A stretch of 43,293 nucleotides of DNA, from the NCBI GenBank assembly GCA_026982315.1, contig JALSHI010000063.1, positions 1 through 43,293 on the forward strand. Direction: 5' to 3'. The notes below the pieces were generated by a model. The model was not told the DNA's origin, searched no databases, and saw only the letters and a list, made by a program, of their open reading frames with translations. The position numbers were made by a program, and so were the translations under genes. The DNA is from Lysobacterales bacterium (GTDB lineage Bacteria; Pseudomonadota; Gammaproteobacteria; Xanthomonadales; Marinicellaceae). Of this stretch, positions 16,016 through 24,822 are shown one piece after another. Position 1 is the stretch's first letter, and each line of letters begins with the position of its first letter.

Positions 16016-18839
16016 ATGGCCACATTGCCTAATATCAATCTGCGTCGTTTTACTCTGCTTGCTGTGTTCTTGTGCACTGTCATTACGCCAGGTCTGGCAG
16101 GGTCCGGCTACTGGAGCGGCAACGGCCCTGCTGGCGGGACCATTTACCGAATTGTCGCCGATCCGGTGGTACCGGGCGTTTTCTACGCCGCCAGCCGGAG
16201 TGATGGCATTTACAAGAGCACTGATAACGCCTTGAGTTGAAGCCAGAGCTCTACCGGTCTGAATGGCACCGTCAACGCACAAACGCTCATTCATCACCCC
16301 ACCATGAGCCAGATTTTATACGTGGCCCAGGGCAACACCCTGTATAAAACCACCAACGGCGGCATAAGCTGGCTTCCTGTCTCAACGCTACCGGTAACCA
16401 GCGGCAACGGTATCTATACCTTGTCCATTGCGCCCGGCACCCCGGCACGACTCTTTGCCACCCTCTGGGGCAATAACACAGTCTATCGGTCTGATGACGG
16501 CGGTGTGACATGGACGGGCCTCCCGCTTGGCGCTCCCGATGAATTTGTCCAGGCCTGGGCAGTTGACCCAACCAATGCCGATCATTTATGGGCCAGCACC
16601 CGTAATGACACCACATATCCCCCTGTTTTCCGTTTTTATTCCAGCGTCGATGGCGGTGTCAGTTGGGCGGATCACACCGCGGCCCTGGGCGGTTGTTGCG
16701 CCACGGACGTTTACGACATCGCACTGGATGCCAGTGGCACAATCATTTATCTCACCGGCGCATCGGGCCAGGCCAAGAGCACCGATGGCGGTGTCACCTG
16801 GATAAATATTGGCGCCTATGACGCCCGCTCTGTATTTATCAATCCCAGCGACAGCAATGAAGCCTATCTTGCCGGTACCACTGGCGTCATCCATACCACC
16901 GACGGCGGCAGTACCTGGACGGTCCTGCGCGCCAATTTTGCCGCAAATGATACAACGGTGGCCATTTCCACAGCAGGTTTGTTCAGCCCCCATGATCCCA
17001 ACCTGGTGCTGGTGGGTACCGAAACCACAGGCGTTTACAAAAAAACCGCCTCCATGTCTGGTTTTTCTCCCAGTAACCAGGGGTTGAGTGCAACCATGGT
17101 GCGCGCTTTGGCGGTCCACCCGTCAAACCCCGATTATGTGCTGGCCGGAACAGGTGAATTCATTGCCCCCACCCGCCCACACTTCATTTCTCCCAACGGC
17201 GGAGTAAACTGGCTATCGGCCGCAAGTGGTCTGGATGCACAGTATTTGCGTGCCCTGGTGATTGACCCGAATACAAGTGCATCAGTCGGCACCACCGTCG
17301 TTTATGCCACAGGTGCGAAGTATCCGACTGACATCGACTTTACCGGTTCGACAAGGCCGGCCAACGGCGGCATTTACAAAAGCACAGACGGTGGACAAAC
17401 CTGGGCTGTCATCGATACCGGACTGCCAATTGATCCACCCCCTTATGGCTACAGTTGGTTTGGCATCGTGCGTGACCTGGCCCTGGATCCCTCCAGTGGC
17501 GCAGGTGGCGGCAGCGGCCCCTTGCAAACCCTGTTTGCCGTGGGTAGCGGCCGTTTTTCCGACAACGGTAGTGGCAGCTACGCCAAACAAGCGGCGAGAA
17601 TTTACAAATCCACCAATGCTGGCGGCAGTTGGACTGCCTCGGACACTGGCATGGACGAAGCCGAACTCATTGATGGGCGGTGGGTATGGCCCCATGCGAC
17701 GCAAATCGAAATCAACCCAAGCAATCCGGCCATCATGTATGTGGCCACTTTTCTGGGTATCAGCGGCACCAGCACGCCTCCGACCCTGGGTAACGGCATA
17801 TGGAAATCCACCGATGGCGGAGCCAGTTGGAGCCTGAGCAGCAATGGCTTGCCACGGGTGGCCGGCGCAGGCAGTTCTTACTTCGATGTCTTGTCCCTGG
17901 CCATGGACCCGTCCAATCCGGATACCTTGTATGCATCTGCACATGACCCGGACACCTTCGAGTCAGAGATATACAAAACCACCGATGGCGGCGCAAACTG
18001 GACGCCTGCGAATACCGGCATTACCAGTACAGATGTACGCGACATACTGGTGGACACCGACGGCCACATCTACGCCGCAGTAGCCGGGCGTCCTGGCAAC
18101 CCCGGCGGAATTTATCGCAGCACCGATGGCGGCAACAGCTGGCATGCCATCAGCGTTGACTTGGATGGCGGTGTCACCGCACTGAAGTTGACCATTGACG
18201 AAAGCGGCCCCAACAAAATTCTCTATGCCGGAACCGGCCGCTCGGTGCAAAACATTGAGTTATTGCCAGATGCCGACCTCGACGGCGCGCCGGATGCCAG
18301 CGAAGCCACAGCCCCCAATGGCGGTGATGGCAATGGTGATGGCACAGCCGACAACACCCAGGGCCAGGTGGCTTCTGTCACCACCTCGCCACTGGCGGAG
18401 TCCGGCTCAGGCAACACCTGGCAAACCGCCGGGATTTCCCAAATTACCATTGAAGTCACCCCCCCTGAACGGCAGTTGCGAACGGTTGGAGAATGTAGAA
18501 GCGCTCGACAGCACCCGCGTTCCTCTCTCACCTGAACGCGATTTCTCCTACGGCGTGATTCGTTTTGAGATTGTCAACTGCCAACAGGCCCAGGTTCGCC
18601 TCATTTACCATACCGCCACCGGTTTTGGCAGCGGCTGGAAATTGTCTCTGTACGCACCCGCCACACCCGGGGAAGACCAGTTCACATGGCATGATTACCC
18701 GACGGCCACCACCACGGGCAACCAGTGGCTGTTTACGCTTGCCGACGGTCAGTTTGGCGATGTGCGCCCGGCCAACGGCCGCATTTTGTTCCAGGGCGGA
18801 GCCGGATTCCAGGATCTGATTTTCAAGAACGGCTTTTGA
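16016..18839 (+). pseudogene. BNR/beta-propeller surface protein, broken by a stop and a frameshift
   Basis: Strong ribosome site (AAGGAG) and ATG 16016, then a signal peptide (RRFTLLAVFLCTVITPGLAG) and about ten BNR/sortilin-type blades of the form STDGG-x-[ST]-W (GVTW, STW, QTW, ASW, ANW, NSW). A calcium-binding-like DADLDGAPD/GDGNGDG stretch follows. The last ~85 residues resemble a choice-of-anchor U domain (LADGQFGDVRPANGRILF). Two lesions break it. TGA at 16238-16240 replaces the tryptophan of the first blade (STDNALS-stop-SQSSTGL) and the same frame continues at once. At a run of seven C (18459-18465) the frame shifts, and the anchor domain continues in another frame to 18839. Undamaged, the product would be about 940 aa, exported and probably surface-bound. 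The substrate is unknown. Confidence 0.8.
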
Positions 18840-18949
18840 AGCCATTGCAGTAACCACTCCGGCAAAGGCGGCATGACCTCTGCCATCGGGACTTGAATAG
18901 CGGCCATGATGGACCCATGATTAAGGCAGTCATGTCTTTGGAGGCCATC

Positions 18950-20080
18950 ATGAACCACATCACCATTATTGGCAGCGGCTTTGCCGGCCTGACGGCTATA
19001 CGTGAAATCCGCAAAAAGCTGCCATCAGCCCGCATCACCCTGGTGTCGCCGCTGCCGGAGTTTCATTATCTGCCCAGCCTGATCTGGATTCCACCGGGAT
19101 TGCGCCAGCCGGAAGACTTACGCATTGACCTGAGCCGTTTTTTCCGCACCCACCGGGTGGAGCATCACCCCGGCCGCCTGCTGGGTGTGAGCGAAACCGG
19201 TCGGGGACTGTTCACGGACAAGGGTGAACTGTCCACTGACCAGTTACTAATTGCCAGTGGCGACCGTTTTATCAAAAACCTGCCGGGCATTGAGCACACC
19301 ATCGCCCTGTGCGAAGGCATTGACGCCGCGGTCAAGATACGCGACCGTCTGGTAAACATGCAAGGCGGCACCATTGCCTTCGGTTTTAGCGGCAATCCCA
19401 AAGAACCCGCCGCCATGCGGGGCGGCCCCATGTTTGAGCTGCTGTTCGGCACTGACACCTTGCTGCGCAAGCAGGGGCGGCGAGAACACTTCAATCTGGT
19501 GTTTTTTGCCCCAGGCACCCAGCCGGGCAAACGCCTGGGCGAGCAAGCAGTCAGAAAAATCCTCGAGGAAATGAAGCGGCGTGACATTAAAACCCATCTC
19601 GGGCACAAAATCACCGGTTTTGAAGCAGACAAGGTACTCACCGAAGGCGGCGCCATTGAAAGCGACCTGACCCTGTTCATGCCCGGCATGACGGGGCCGG
19701 ACTGGGCGGTAAACAGTCCGTTTCCACTCAGCGAAGGCGGCTTGATTCAGGCCGACAAGCATTGCCAGGTACCAGGCTTTGAAGGCAGCGTTTACATTGC
19801 CGGGGACGCAGGCAGCTTCCCTGGCCCTGCATGGATGCCCAAACAAGCGCATATGGCTGACTTGCAGGCCAAAGCGGCTGTGGCCAATATGGTCTTGTAC
19901 ACCCAGGGCAAACCGCCTGCGGCCACATATACGCCGGAGCTGGCATGTATTATCGATACACTGGCCGATGGTATTCTGGTTTTCCGGCGGCCAAACCGGA
20001 AGTTCATGTGGCGCAGCCGGATTTTTCATTATGCCAAACGGCTTTTTGAATGGTGGTATTTGCGTCCCTATCGTTCATAG
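18950..20080 (+). CDS. SQR/NDH-2-like FAD oxidoreductase, atypical
   Basis: Two-dinucleotide-fold flavoprotein, 376 aa: FAD motif ITIIGSGFAGLTA (4-16), second FAD contact VYIAGDAGSF (281-290), and a C-terminal amphipathic end (FHYAKRLFEWWYLRPY) suited to membrane association. Overall it resembles sulfide:quinone oxidoreductases, with FELLFGTDTLLRKQG (162-176) and ACIIDTLADG around Cys333 as in the SQR redox-active cysteine segment. However, the partner cysteine expected before GGPMFE (158-163) is absent (sequence AAMRGGP). Cys121 and Cys272 are the only others. Sulfide oxidation is therefore doubtful; quinone reduction is plausible. GGAGG precedes ATG 18950 at the right distance. Confidence 0.75.
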   Translation: MNHITIIGSGFAGLTAIREIRKKLPSARITLVSPLPEFHYLPSLIWIPPGLRQPEDLRIDLSRFFRTHRVEHHPGRLLGVSETGRGLFTDKGELSTDQLLIASGDRFIKNLPGIEHTIALCEGIDAAVKIRDRLVNMQGGTIAFGFSGNPKEPAAMRGGPMFELLFGTDTLLRKQGRREHFNLVFFAPGTQPGKRLGEQAVRKILEEMKRRDIKTHLGHKITGFEADKVLTEGGAIESDLTLFMPGMTGPDWAVNSPFPLSEGGLIQADKHCQVPGFEGSVYIAGDAGSFPGPAWMPKQAHMADLQAKAAVANMVLYTQGKPPAATYTPELACIIDTLADGILVFRRPNRKFMWRSRIFHYAKRLFEWWYLRPYRS

Positions 20081-20133
20081 AGATGCGGCCGATAGCTGAT
20101 CACCTCGGCATGGGCGTCGCCGCACAGTTCGGG

Positions 20134-20139
20134 TATAAT
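20134..20139 (+). promoter_or_regulatory. -10 box of glyQS
   Basis: Perfect TATAAT 18 bp before ATG 20157; no clear -35. The leader would be only 10-23 nt. Confidence 0.5.
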
Positions 20140-20156
20140 GGCGGGTTTTCGCAGCC

Positions 20157-21089
20157 ATGGATTCCGCCATGCCAAACACCCCGAAAACCTTTCAGGAACT
20201 GATTTTCCGGTTACAAGAATACTGGGCCAAAAACGGCTGTGTTCTAATCCAGCCACTGGATCTGGAAGTGGGCGCCGGTACGTTTCATCCGGGCACTTTT
20301 CTGCGCGCCATTGGGCCGGAACCCTGGAATGCCGCCTATGTGCAGCCCTGCCGCCGGCCCACCGACGGCCGCTATGGCGAAAACCCCAACCGCCTGCAAC
20401 ATTACTACCAGTTTCAGGTGGTCATGAAACCCAGCCCGGATAACCTGCAGGAGCTCTATCTGGATTCGCTCAAAGCCATTGGCATCGACCCGCTGGTGCA
20501 TGATATCCGCTTTATCGAGGACAACTGGGAATCCCCCACGCTTGGCGCCTGGGGCTTAGGCTGGGAAGTCTGGCTTAACGGCATGGAAGTGACCCAGTTC
20601 ACCTACTTCCAGCAAGTGGGCGGACTGGAATGCAAACCGGTGATGGGAGAGATCACCTACGGACTGGAGCGCCTGGCCATGTATTTGCAGGACAAGGACA
20701 GCATTTACGATCTGATTTGGGCCGAAACGCCCAATGGCATTGTCACCTATGGGGATGTCTACCACCAAAACGAAGTGGAACAATCCGCCTACAACTTTGA
20801 ACATGCGCCGGTGGACATCCTGCTGCAAAACTTCAATAACAGCGAAAAACAGTGCCAGGACCTGTTGGCCAAAAAACTGCCATTACCCGCCTATGAGCAG
20901 GTGCTCAAAGCCTCGCACAACTTCAACCTGCTGGATGCCCGCAAGGCCATCAGCGTCACCGAACGGCAGCAGTATATCCTGCGGGTGCGCAGCATGGCCA
21001 AAGGCGTGGCTGAAATGTATTACCAGGTACGCGAAGACCTGGGTTTCCCCAACCTTAAAGCCGCCAGCACTCCTGGAGCACAAGCATGA
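20157..21089 (+). CDS. glyQ: Glycine--tRNA ligase alpha subunit
   Basis: Catalytic subunit of the bacterial alpha2beta2 glycyl-tRNA synthetase (class II). It makes glycyl-adenylate and charges tRNA(Gly). Highly conserved blocks are [59 protein letters not shown] and [19 protein letters not shown]. 310 aa. Start is either ATG 20157 or ATG 20169; the later one aligns better with the E. coli N-terminus and leaves a more usual leader. The stop overlaps the glyS start (ATGA). Confidence 0.97.
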   Translation: MDSAMPNTPKTFQELIFRLQEYWAKNGCVLIQPLDLEVGAGTFHPGTFLRAIGPEPWNAAYVQPCRRPTDGRYGENPNRLQHYYQFQVVMKPSPDNLQELYLDSLKAIGIDPLVHDIRFIEDNWESPTLGAWGLGWEVWLNGMEVTQFTYFQQVGGLECKPVMGEITYGLERLAMYLQDKDSIYDLIWAETPNGIVTYGDVYHQNEVEQSAYNFEHAPVDILLQNFNNSEKQCQDLLAKKLPLPAYEQVLKASHNFNLLDARKAISVTERQQYILRVRSMAKGVAEMYYQVREDLGFPNLKAASTPGAQA

Positions 21090-23164
21090 GCGACATTCTT
21101 TTTGAACTCGGTTGCGAAGAACTGCCACCCAAATCACTGGACACACTGGCAGAAAGTTTGCTAACAGGCGTGTTACAGGGACTCAAAGACAAAAACATCG
21201 CCTGTAACGCCACAGCCAGCCAGTGGTTTACATCACCACGCCGACTGGCTTTTATCCTCCGGGAAGTGGCGGACAAACAACCTGACCGGAAAACTGTCCG
21301 GCGTGGCCCGGCTGTGAATGTGGCTTTCACGGATGATGGCCAGCCAACACCCGCAGCCTTGGGGTTTGCCCGCTCGGTGGGCAAAACAGTGGACGAACTG
21401 GAACGGGAAAAAACGGCCAAGGGTGAATGGCTGGCCGCCACCCTGGAAGAACCGGGCGCGCCCACTGCTCAATTACTGCCTGGCATTATCCAGCAGGCCA
21501 TCAAAAAACTGCCCATCCCCAAACCCATGCGTTGGGGTGGACACGACTTCAGCTTTATCCGTCCGGTTCATTGGGTGGTGCTCATGGCTGATGACACAGT
21601 CATTGAGGGTGAGTTTTTTGGCCTGAAAGCCGACAATCACAGCCGCGGGCACCGTTTCCATGCGCCAGAACCCTTTGCAGTCACTTCGGTTAACGACTGG
21701 GTGGAACAACTGCGCCAGCGCCAGGTTCAGGTCAACCCACAGACCCGACGGGATAACATTCAGCAACAAGTGCAGGCCCTGGCCGCTCAACACAAAGGCC
21801 ACGCCCTGATTGACGACGATCTGCTCAACGAGGTCAACAATATCGTCGAGTGGCCCGTGGCCATGCTGGGGCATTTTGACGCAGAATTTTTGCAGGTGCC
21901 TGCCGAAGCCCTGATTTCCTCCATGCAATCACACCAGAAGTACTTTCCGGTGACAGACACCAAGGGGCGGTTACAGCCGCATTTTATCGCCATCGCCAAT
22001 ATCGAATCCCGCGATCCCAAACAGGTAATTGCCGGCTTTGAGCGGGTGATTCGTCCCCGCCTGGCCGATGCCCGTTTTTTCTGGGAACAGGACAAGAAAA
22101 TCCCCCTGCAACAGCACGCTGAAAAACTCCAAAGCATGGTCTTTGAACAGTCATTGGGCACCCTGGCGGATAAAACCCGCCGGGTGCAAAACCTGGTTGA
22201 ATCACTGGCCAGAGCCAACGACCTGGACACCACCGCCGCCGTGCGTGCTGCCGAACTGGCCAAAGCCGACCTGGTCACGGACATGGTGGGCGAATTTCCC
22301 GAATTACAGGGAACCATGGGCCGCTACTACGCCCGGGAACAAGGCGAGCAGGACACTGTTGCCGCCGCCATTGGCGAGCAATACAAACCAGCCTTTTCCG
22401 GCGATGCCATCCCCGTCACAGCTTTGGGCCAGGTTTTGTCTCTGGCTGACCGCATTGACACTTTGGCCGGCATTTTCGCTGTCGGCAAAAAACCCACTGG
22501 CAACAAAGATCCCTTTGCCCTGCGCCGGGCAGCCCTGGGCGCCATACGCATTTTGCAGGAAGGTCAGCTTCAGGCCGATGTTTTTCAGCTACTCGATAGC
22601 GCACAAACGCAACTGCACGGACTGGACTTTGACAAGCCAGCAACTAATGCCCAATTGCGTGAATTCATCGCCCAACGACTGAAGCACCACAGCCTGGAAC
22701 AAGGGTTTGATTACGATGTGGTGGATGCGGTACTGGCGCGGCTAAATGGTGATATGCGCGATTTTCAGCAACGGTTGCAGGCGGTCACCCAGTTCAAGGC
22801 CATGCCGCAATCCCGGACCCTGGCCACCGCCAACAAACGCATTGGCAATATTCTTCGCAAGGCAGACCTGACCAACATCGCTGCGGTTGACCCTGAACAG
22901 TTTATCGCCAGGGAAGAAACCGCCCTGTTTCAGGCCTTGCAGGCATTACAAAGTGACTACAAGAGCGCAACGGAAAAACATGACTATGCCCAGGCACTTG
23001 CATTACTGACCCGCTTGGCCGAACCGTTGGATGCATTTTTCGAGCATGTCATGGTCAATGCCGAAGACCCTGCCGTGCGCGCCAACCGGTTGGCCCTGCT
23101 TCAACAACTGCAGCATATATTTAACGAAGTGGCTGATATCGCCCTGCTTGAAACCAGCAGTTGA
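21086..23164 (+). CDS. glyS: Glycine--tRNA ligase beta subunit
   Basis: tRNA-binding beta subunit of glycyl-tRNA synthetase, 692 aa, standard size. It begins [14 protein letters not shown]. Conserved blocks are TPRRLAF-like [62 protein letters not shown] and [19 protein letters not shown]. The C-terminus has the anticodon-binding-like helical domain ending [22 protein letters not shown]. Overlaps glyQ by four bases. No good terminator follows; a weak CCATCA/TGATGG hairpin lies at 23202-23216. Confidence 0.97.
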   Translation: MSDILFELGCEELPPKSLDTLAESLLTGVLQGLKDKNIACNATASQWFTSPRRLAFILREVADKQPDRKTVRRGPAVNVAFTDDGQPTPAALGFARSVGKTVDELEREKTAKGEWLAATLEEPGAPTAQLLPGIIQQAIKKLPIPKPMRWGGHDFSFIRPVHWVVLMADDTVIEGEFFGLKADNHSRGHRFHAPEPFAVTSVNDWVEQLRQRQVQVNPQTRRDNIQQQVQALAAQHKGHALIDDDLLNEVNNIVEWPVAMLGHFDAEFLQVPAEALISSMQSHQKYFPVTDTKGRLQPHFIAIANIESRDPKQVIAGFERVIRPRLADARFFWEQDKKIPLQQHAEKLQSMVFEQSLGTLADKTRRVQNLVESLARANDLDTTAAVRAAELAKADLVTDMVGEFPELQGTMGRYYAREQGEQDTVAAAIGEQYKPAFSGDAIPVTALGQVLSLADRIDTLAGIFAVGKKPTGNKDPFALRRAALGAIRILQEGQLQADVFQLLDSAQTQLHGLDFDKPATNAQLREFIAQRLKHHSLEQGFDYDVVDAVLARLNGDMRDFQQRLQAVTQFKAMPQSRTLATANKRIGNILRKADLTNIAAVDPEQFIAREETALFQALQALQSDYKSATEKHDYAQALALLTRLAEPLDAFFEHVMVNAEDPAVRANRLALLQQLQHIFNEVADIALLETSS

Positions 23165-23222
23165 TGCCCACGGTTCACTGAACGTTCATGCCCGAATACT
23201 TCCATCACCATGATGGTATTAA

Positions 23223-23361
23223 AAGCAGGAACAGGTGCAATGGCAACCCGACCAGACTGGCCATGAAGCGCAGCAGAACATACTGGAACACATCACCATG
23301 TTGTATAACACCCGGAGACTGCATTCCTATTTGGGTTACATGAACCCCTACGACGGCGAAC
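23223..23361 (+). mobile_element. IS3-family transposase remnant (C-terminal end of OrfB)
   Basis: In one frame the segment reads EQVQW, then HEAQQNILEHITMLYNTRR and LHSYLGYMNPYDGE. This matches the end of the IS3-family integrase domain (EA...IF.YI..FYN..R.HS.LGY.SP..FE). There is no start, no catalytic DDE region and no inverted terminal repeats. It is a scrap about 45 codons long directly before the palindromic repeat cluster. Confidence 0.7.
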
Positions 23362-23373
23362 ATTCCTTTTCCC

Positions 23374-23411
23374 GTCATTCCGGGCGAGCCTCCCACCTCC
23401 GTCATTCCGGG
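23374..23411 (+). repeat. Two truncated palindromic-repeat left arms
   Basis: GTCATTCCGGGCGAGC at 23374-23389 and GTCATTCCGGG at 23401-23411 repeat the left arm of the complete copies at 23429 and 23674 but lack the right arm. Confidence 0.75.
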
Positions 23412-23428
23412 TAAGTTTTTCCTTCTCC

Positions 23429-23465
23429 GTCATTCCGGGCGAGCGGAGCGAGACCCGGAATCCAT
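23429..23465. repeat. Palindromic repeat type A, copy 1
   Basis: 37 bp, GTCATTCCGGG at the left and CCCGGAATCCAT at the right, with central GCGGAGC; identical to the copy at 23674-23710. It can form an ATTCCGGG/CCCGGAAT hairpin and is of the intergenic REP-like kind. Confidence 0.85.
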
Positions 23466-23586
23466 AGCCCCAGGCGGCACGGCGTAGCCAACAGACGCAA
23501 ACTCACCAGCTTCCAGAGCGTACGCCAATGAGTGCCTGCCTCGGTAAACCCTGCGGCTGCGGGTTGTTCCTTCCCATTGTGTGGCA

Positions 23587-23612
23587 TGGATTCCCGCGTT
23601 CGCGGGAATGAC
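23587..23612. repeat. Palindromic repeat type B, copy 1
   Basis: ATTCCCGCG (23590-23598), two-base loop, CGCGGGAAT (23601-23609), in the frame TGG...GAC. The arms have the general form ATTCCC...GGGAAT known from several proteobacterial intergenic repeat families. Confidence 0.8.
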
Positions 23613-23629
23613 GAGATGTCTGGTGAGTG

Positions 23630-23655
23630 TGGATTCCCGCGTTTACGGGAATGAC
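23630..23655. repeat. Palindromic repeat type B, copy 2
   Basis: Same 26-bp unit as at 23587, with a TTTA loop: ATTCCCG (23633-23639) and CGGGAAT (23646-23652). Confidence 0.8.
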
Positions 23656-23673
23656 AGTGTGGGAGCTGCCCCC

Positions 23674-23710
23674 GTCATTCCGGGCGAGCGGAGCGAGACC
23701 CGGAATCCAT
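23674..23710. repeat. Palindromic repeat type A, copy 2
   Basis: Identical 37 bp to 23429-23465. Both copies are followed after 40-70 bp by related sequence containing CACCAGCTTCCAG (23504-23516 and 23780-23792). The rest of the 695-bp gap between glyS and btuF shows no gene. Confidence 0.85.
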
Positions 23711-23859
23711 TTTCCCAGCCAGCACGATCCACCGACAGGCACATAACCACCACTTCGCCAAGTGTCACCAACAGGAACCCACCAGCTTCCAGATCGTCAC
23801 CAACGGGTGTTTACTCCGGCGCATCACCTCTGTGCCCTTTACATGCAGATGTTGCCCGC

Positions 23860-24819
23860 TCACTCCCCAAGGCGCAGGACCTCGCACAGCGCCGAAACAG
23901 TGGACAAAATACGCGGCGTCGGGCGGCTCAACCGGTCTGCATCCACATGCAAAACCCGCTGATTTTTAACAGCGGGCATATCTTGCCAGGCACGCCATAA
24001 GGTTTTGTTGGCATCCATAACCGAAACCGCAGACTGACCGGCTGTGGCGGTCTCTTCCCCTTTTGAGAGAATAAGGATTACCTCGGGCTGACGCTTTACC
24101 ACCGATTCTTCTGTCACTGGCGCCGACACCAAATCCATATCGGCAAAGACATTATGTAGCCCACACAAGGCCACCGCCTGACTGATCCAGTGTGTTCCCG
24201 AAACGGTGTATAGCGGCTTGTCACTAATCTGAATAAAGGCCCGCTGTACCGGCATGCGTGGCATGTTCTGCTGGCGGCTGGCCAGTTCCTGTTCAAAAAA
24301 ATCGGCTTGCCGGTTGGCTATGCTGCTTGAGCCCAGCAAATGCCCAATGCGGCGAATAGCCTGACCAATATCCGCCAGGTTTTGAATGCTGATGGCCTCC
24401 ACATTCAGGCCGATGCGTTTGAGTTTTCGCAACACCGGTTCAGGCGTGCCGCCGTCCCAGGCCAGAACCACCTCCGGCTGCATTTGTAACAGTTTTTCAT
24501 AATCCAGGGCAAACGCATCACCCACCACCGGCAAAGATTTTATTGCCGGTAGAAAATCACTGTATCGCGTTACCGCCTGCAAATGGGCGCCAGCACCGGC
24601 GGTATACACCAATTCCGCCAAATGTGGGGCCAGAGCCACCACCTTCGGCGACTCAACAGGCGGTGCCGAGATTACTGCATCTTTCCCGGTAGTGACCTGC
24701 TGACGGGATGCCGGCTCGAACACGCTCAACGCAATCACAGTCAGCGCTATCAGCAGGGCAAAAAAAATCAGCCCGACCAGCGGGCTGTTCTTTTTATCAG
24801 GAAAATATGGGCCAGGCAT
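23860..24819 (-). CDS. BtuF-like cobalamin/corrinoid-binding protein, membrane-anchored
   Basis: Class III periplasmic substrate-binding protein like BtuF. After an N-terminal hydrophobic segment (about 14-34, with no clear cleavage site, so probably an anchor) and a linker, the first lobe begins VVALAPHLAELVYTAGAGAHLQAVTRYSDF and continues LPVVGD and QPEVVLAWDGGTPEPVLRKL, matching BtuF of E. coli. The second lobe has VQRAFIQISDKPLYTVSGTHWISQAVALCGLHNVF and ends RLSRPTPRILSTVSALCEVL. 319 aa. No btuC, btuD or btuB lies nearby, so it must serve a transporter encoded elsewhere. It starts 3 bp after the preceding exported-protein gene on the same strand, so the two are coupled. Confidence 0.82.
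   Translation of the reverse strand: MPGPYFPDKKNSPLVGLIFFALLIALTVIALSVFEPASRQQVTTGKDAVISAPPVESPKVVALAPHLAELVYTAGAGAHLQAVTRYSDFLPAIKSLPVVGDAFALDYEKLLQMQPEVVLAWDGGTPEPVLRKLKRIGLNVEAISIQNLADIGQAIRRIGHLLGSSSIANRQADFFEQELASRQQNMPRMPVQRAFIQISDKPLYTVSGTHWISQAVALCGLHNVFADMDLVSAPVTEESVVKRQPEVILILSKGEETATAGQSAVSVMDANKTLWRAWQDMPAVKNQRVLHVDADRLSRPTPRILSTVSALCEVLRLGE
24760..24786 (-). other. Terminator-like hairpin inside the btuF-like gene
   Basis: On the minus strand: AGCCCG, 5-nt loop, CGGGCT, then GA and eight T. It covers codons about 11-20 of the gene. It may be chance encoding of Ser-Pro-Leu-Val-Gly-Leu-Ile-Phe-Phe, or an attenuator separating the gene from its upstream partner. Confidence 0.4.
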
Positions 24820-24822
24820 AAG

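Noticed and set aside
16238-16240. TGA read as tryptophan by a changed genetic code
   Set aside because: dcd, hemA and the ankyrin and sigma genes end at TGA at their family-typical ends, so TGA is a normal stop in this genome.
17282-17944. 220-codon minus-strand ORF within the BNR pseudogene
   Set aside because: It opposes repeat-coding sequence; periodic Gly/Ala/Cys composition reflects the blades on the other strand.
23374-23710. Possible CRISPR array
   Set aside because: Repeats are palindromic, of two kinds, some truncated, and irregularly spaced; there are no uniform spacers and no cas genes.
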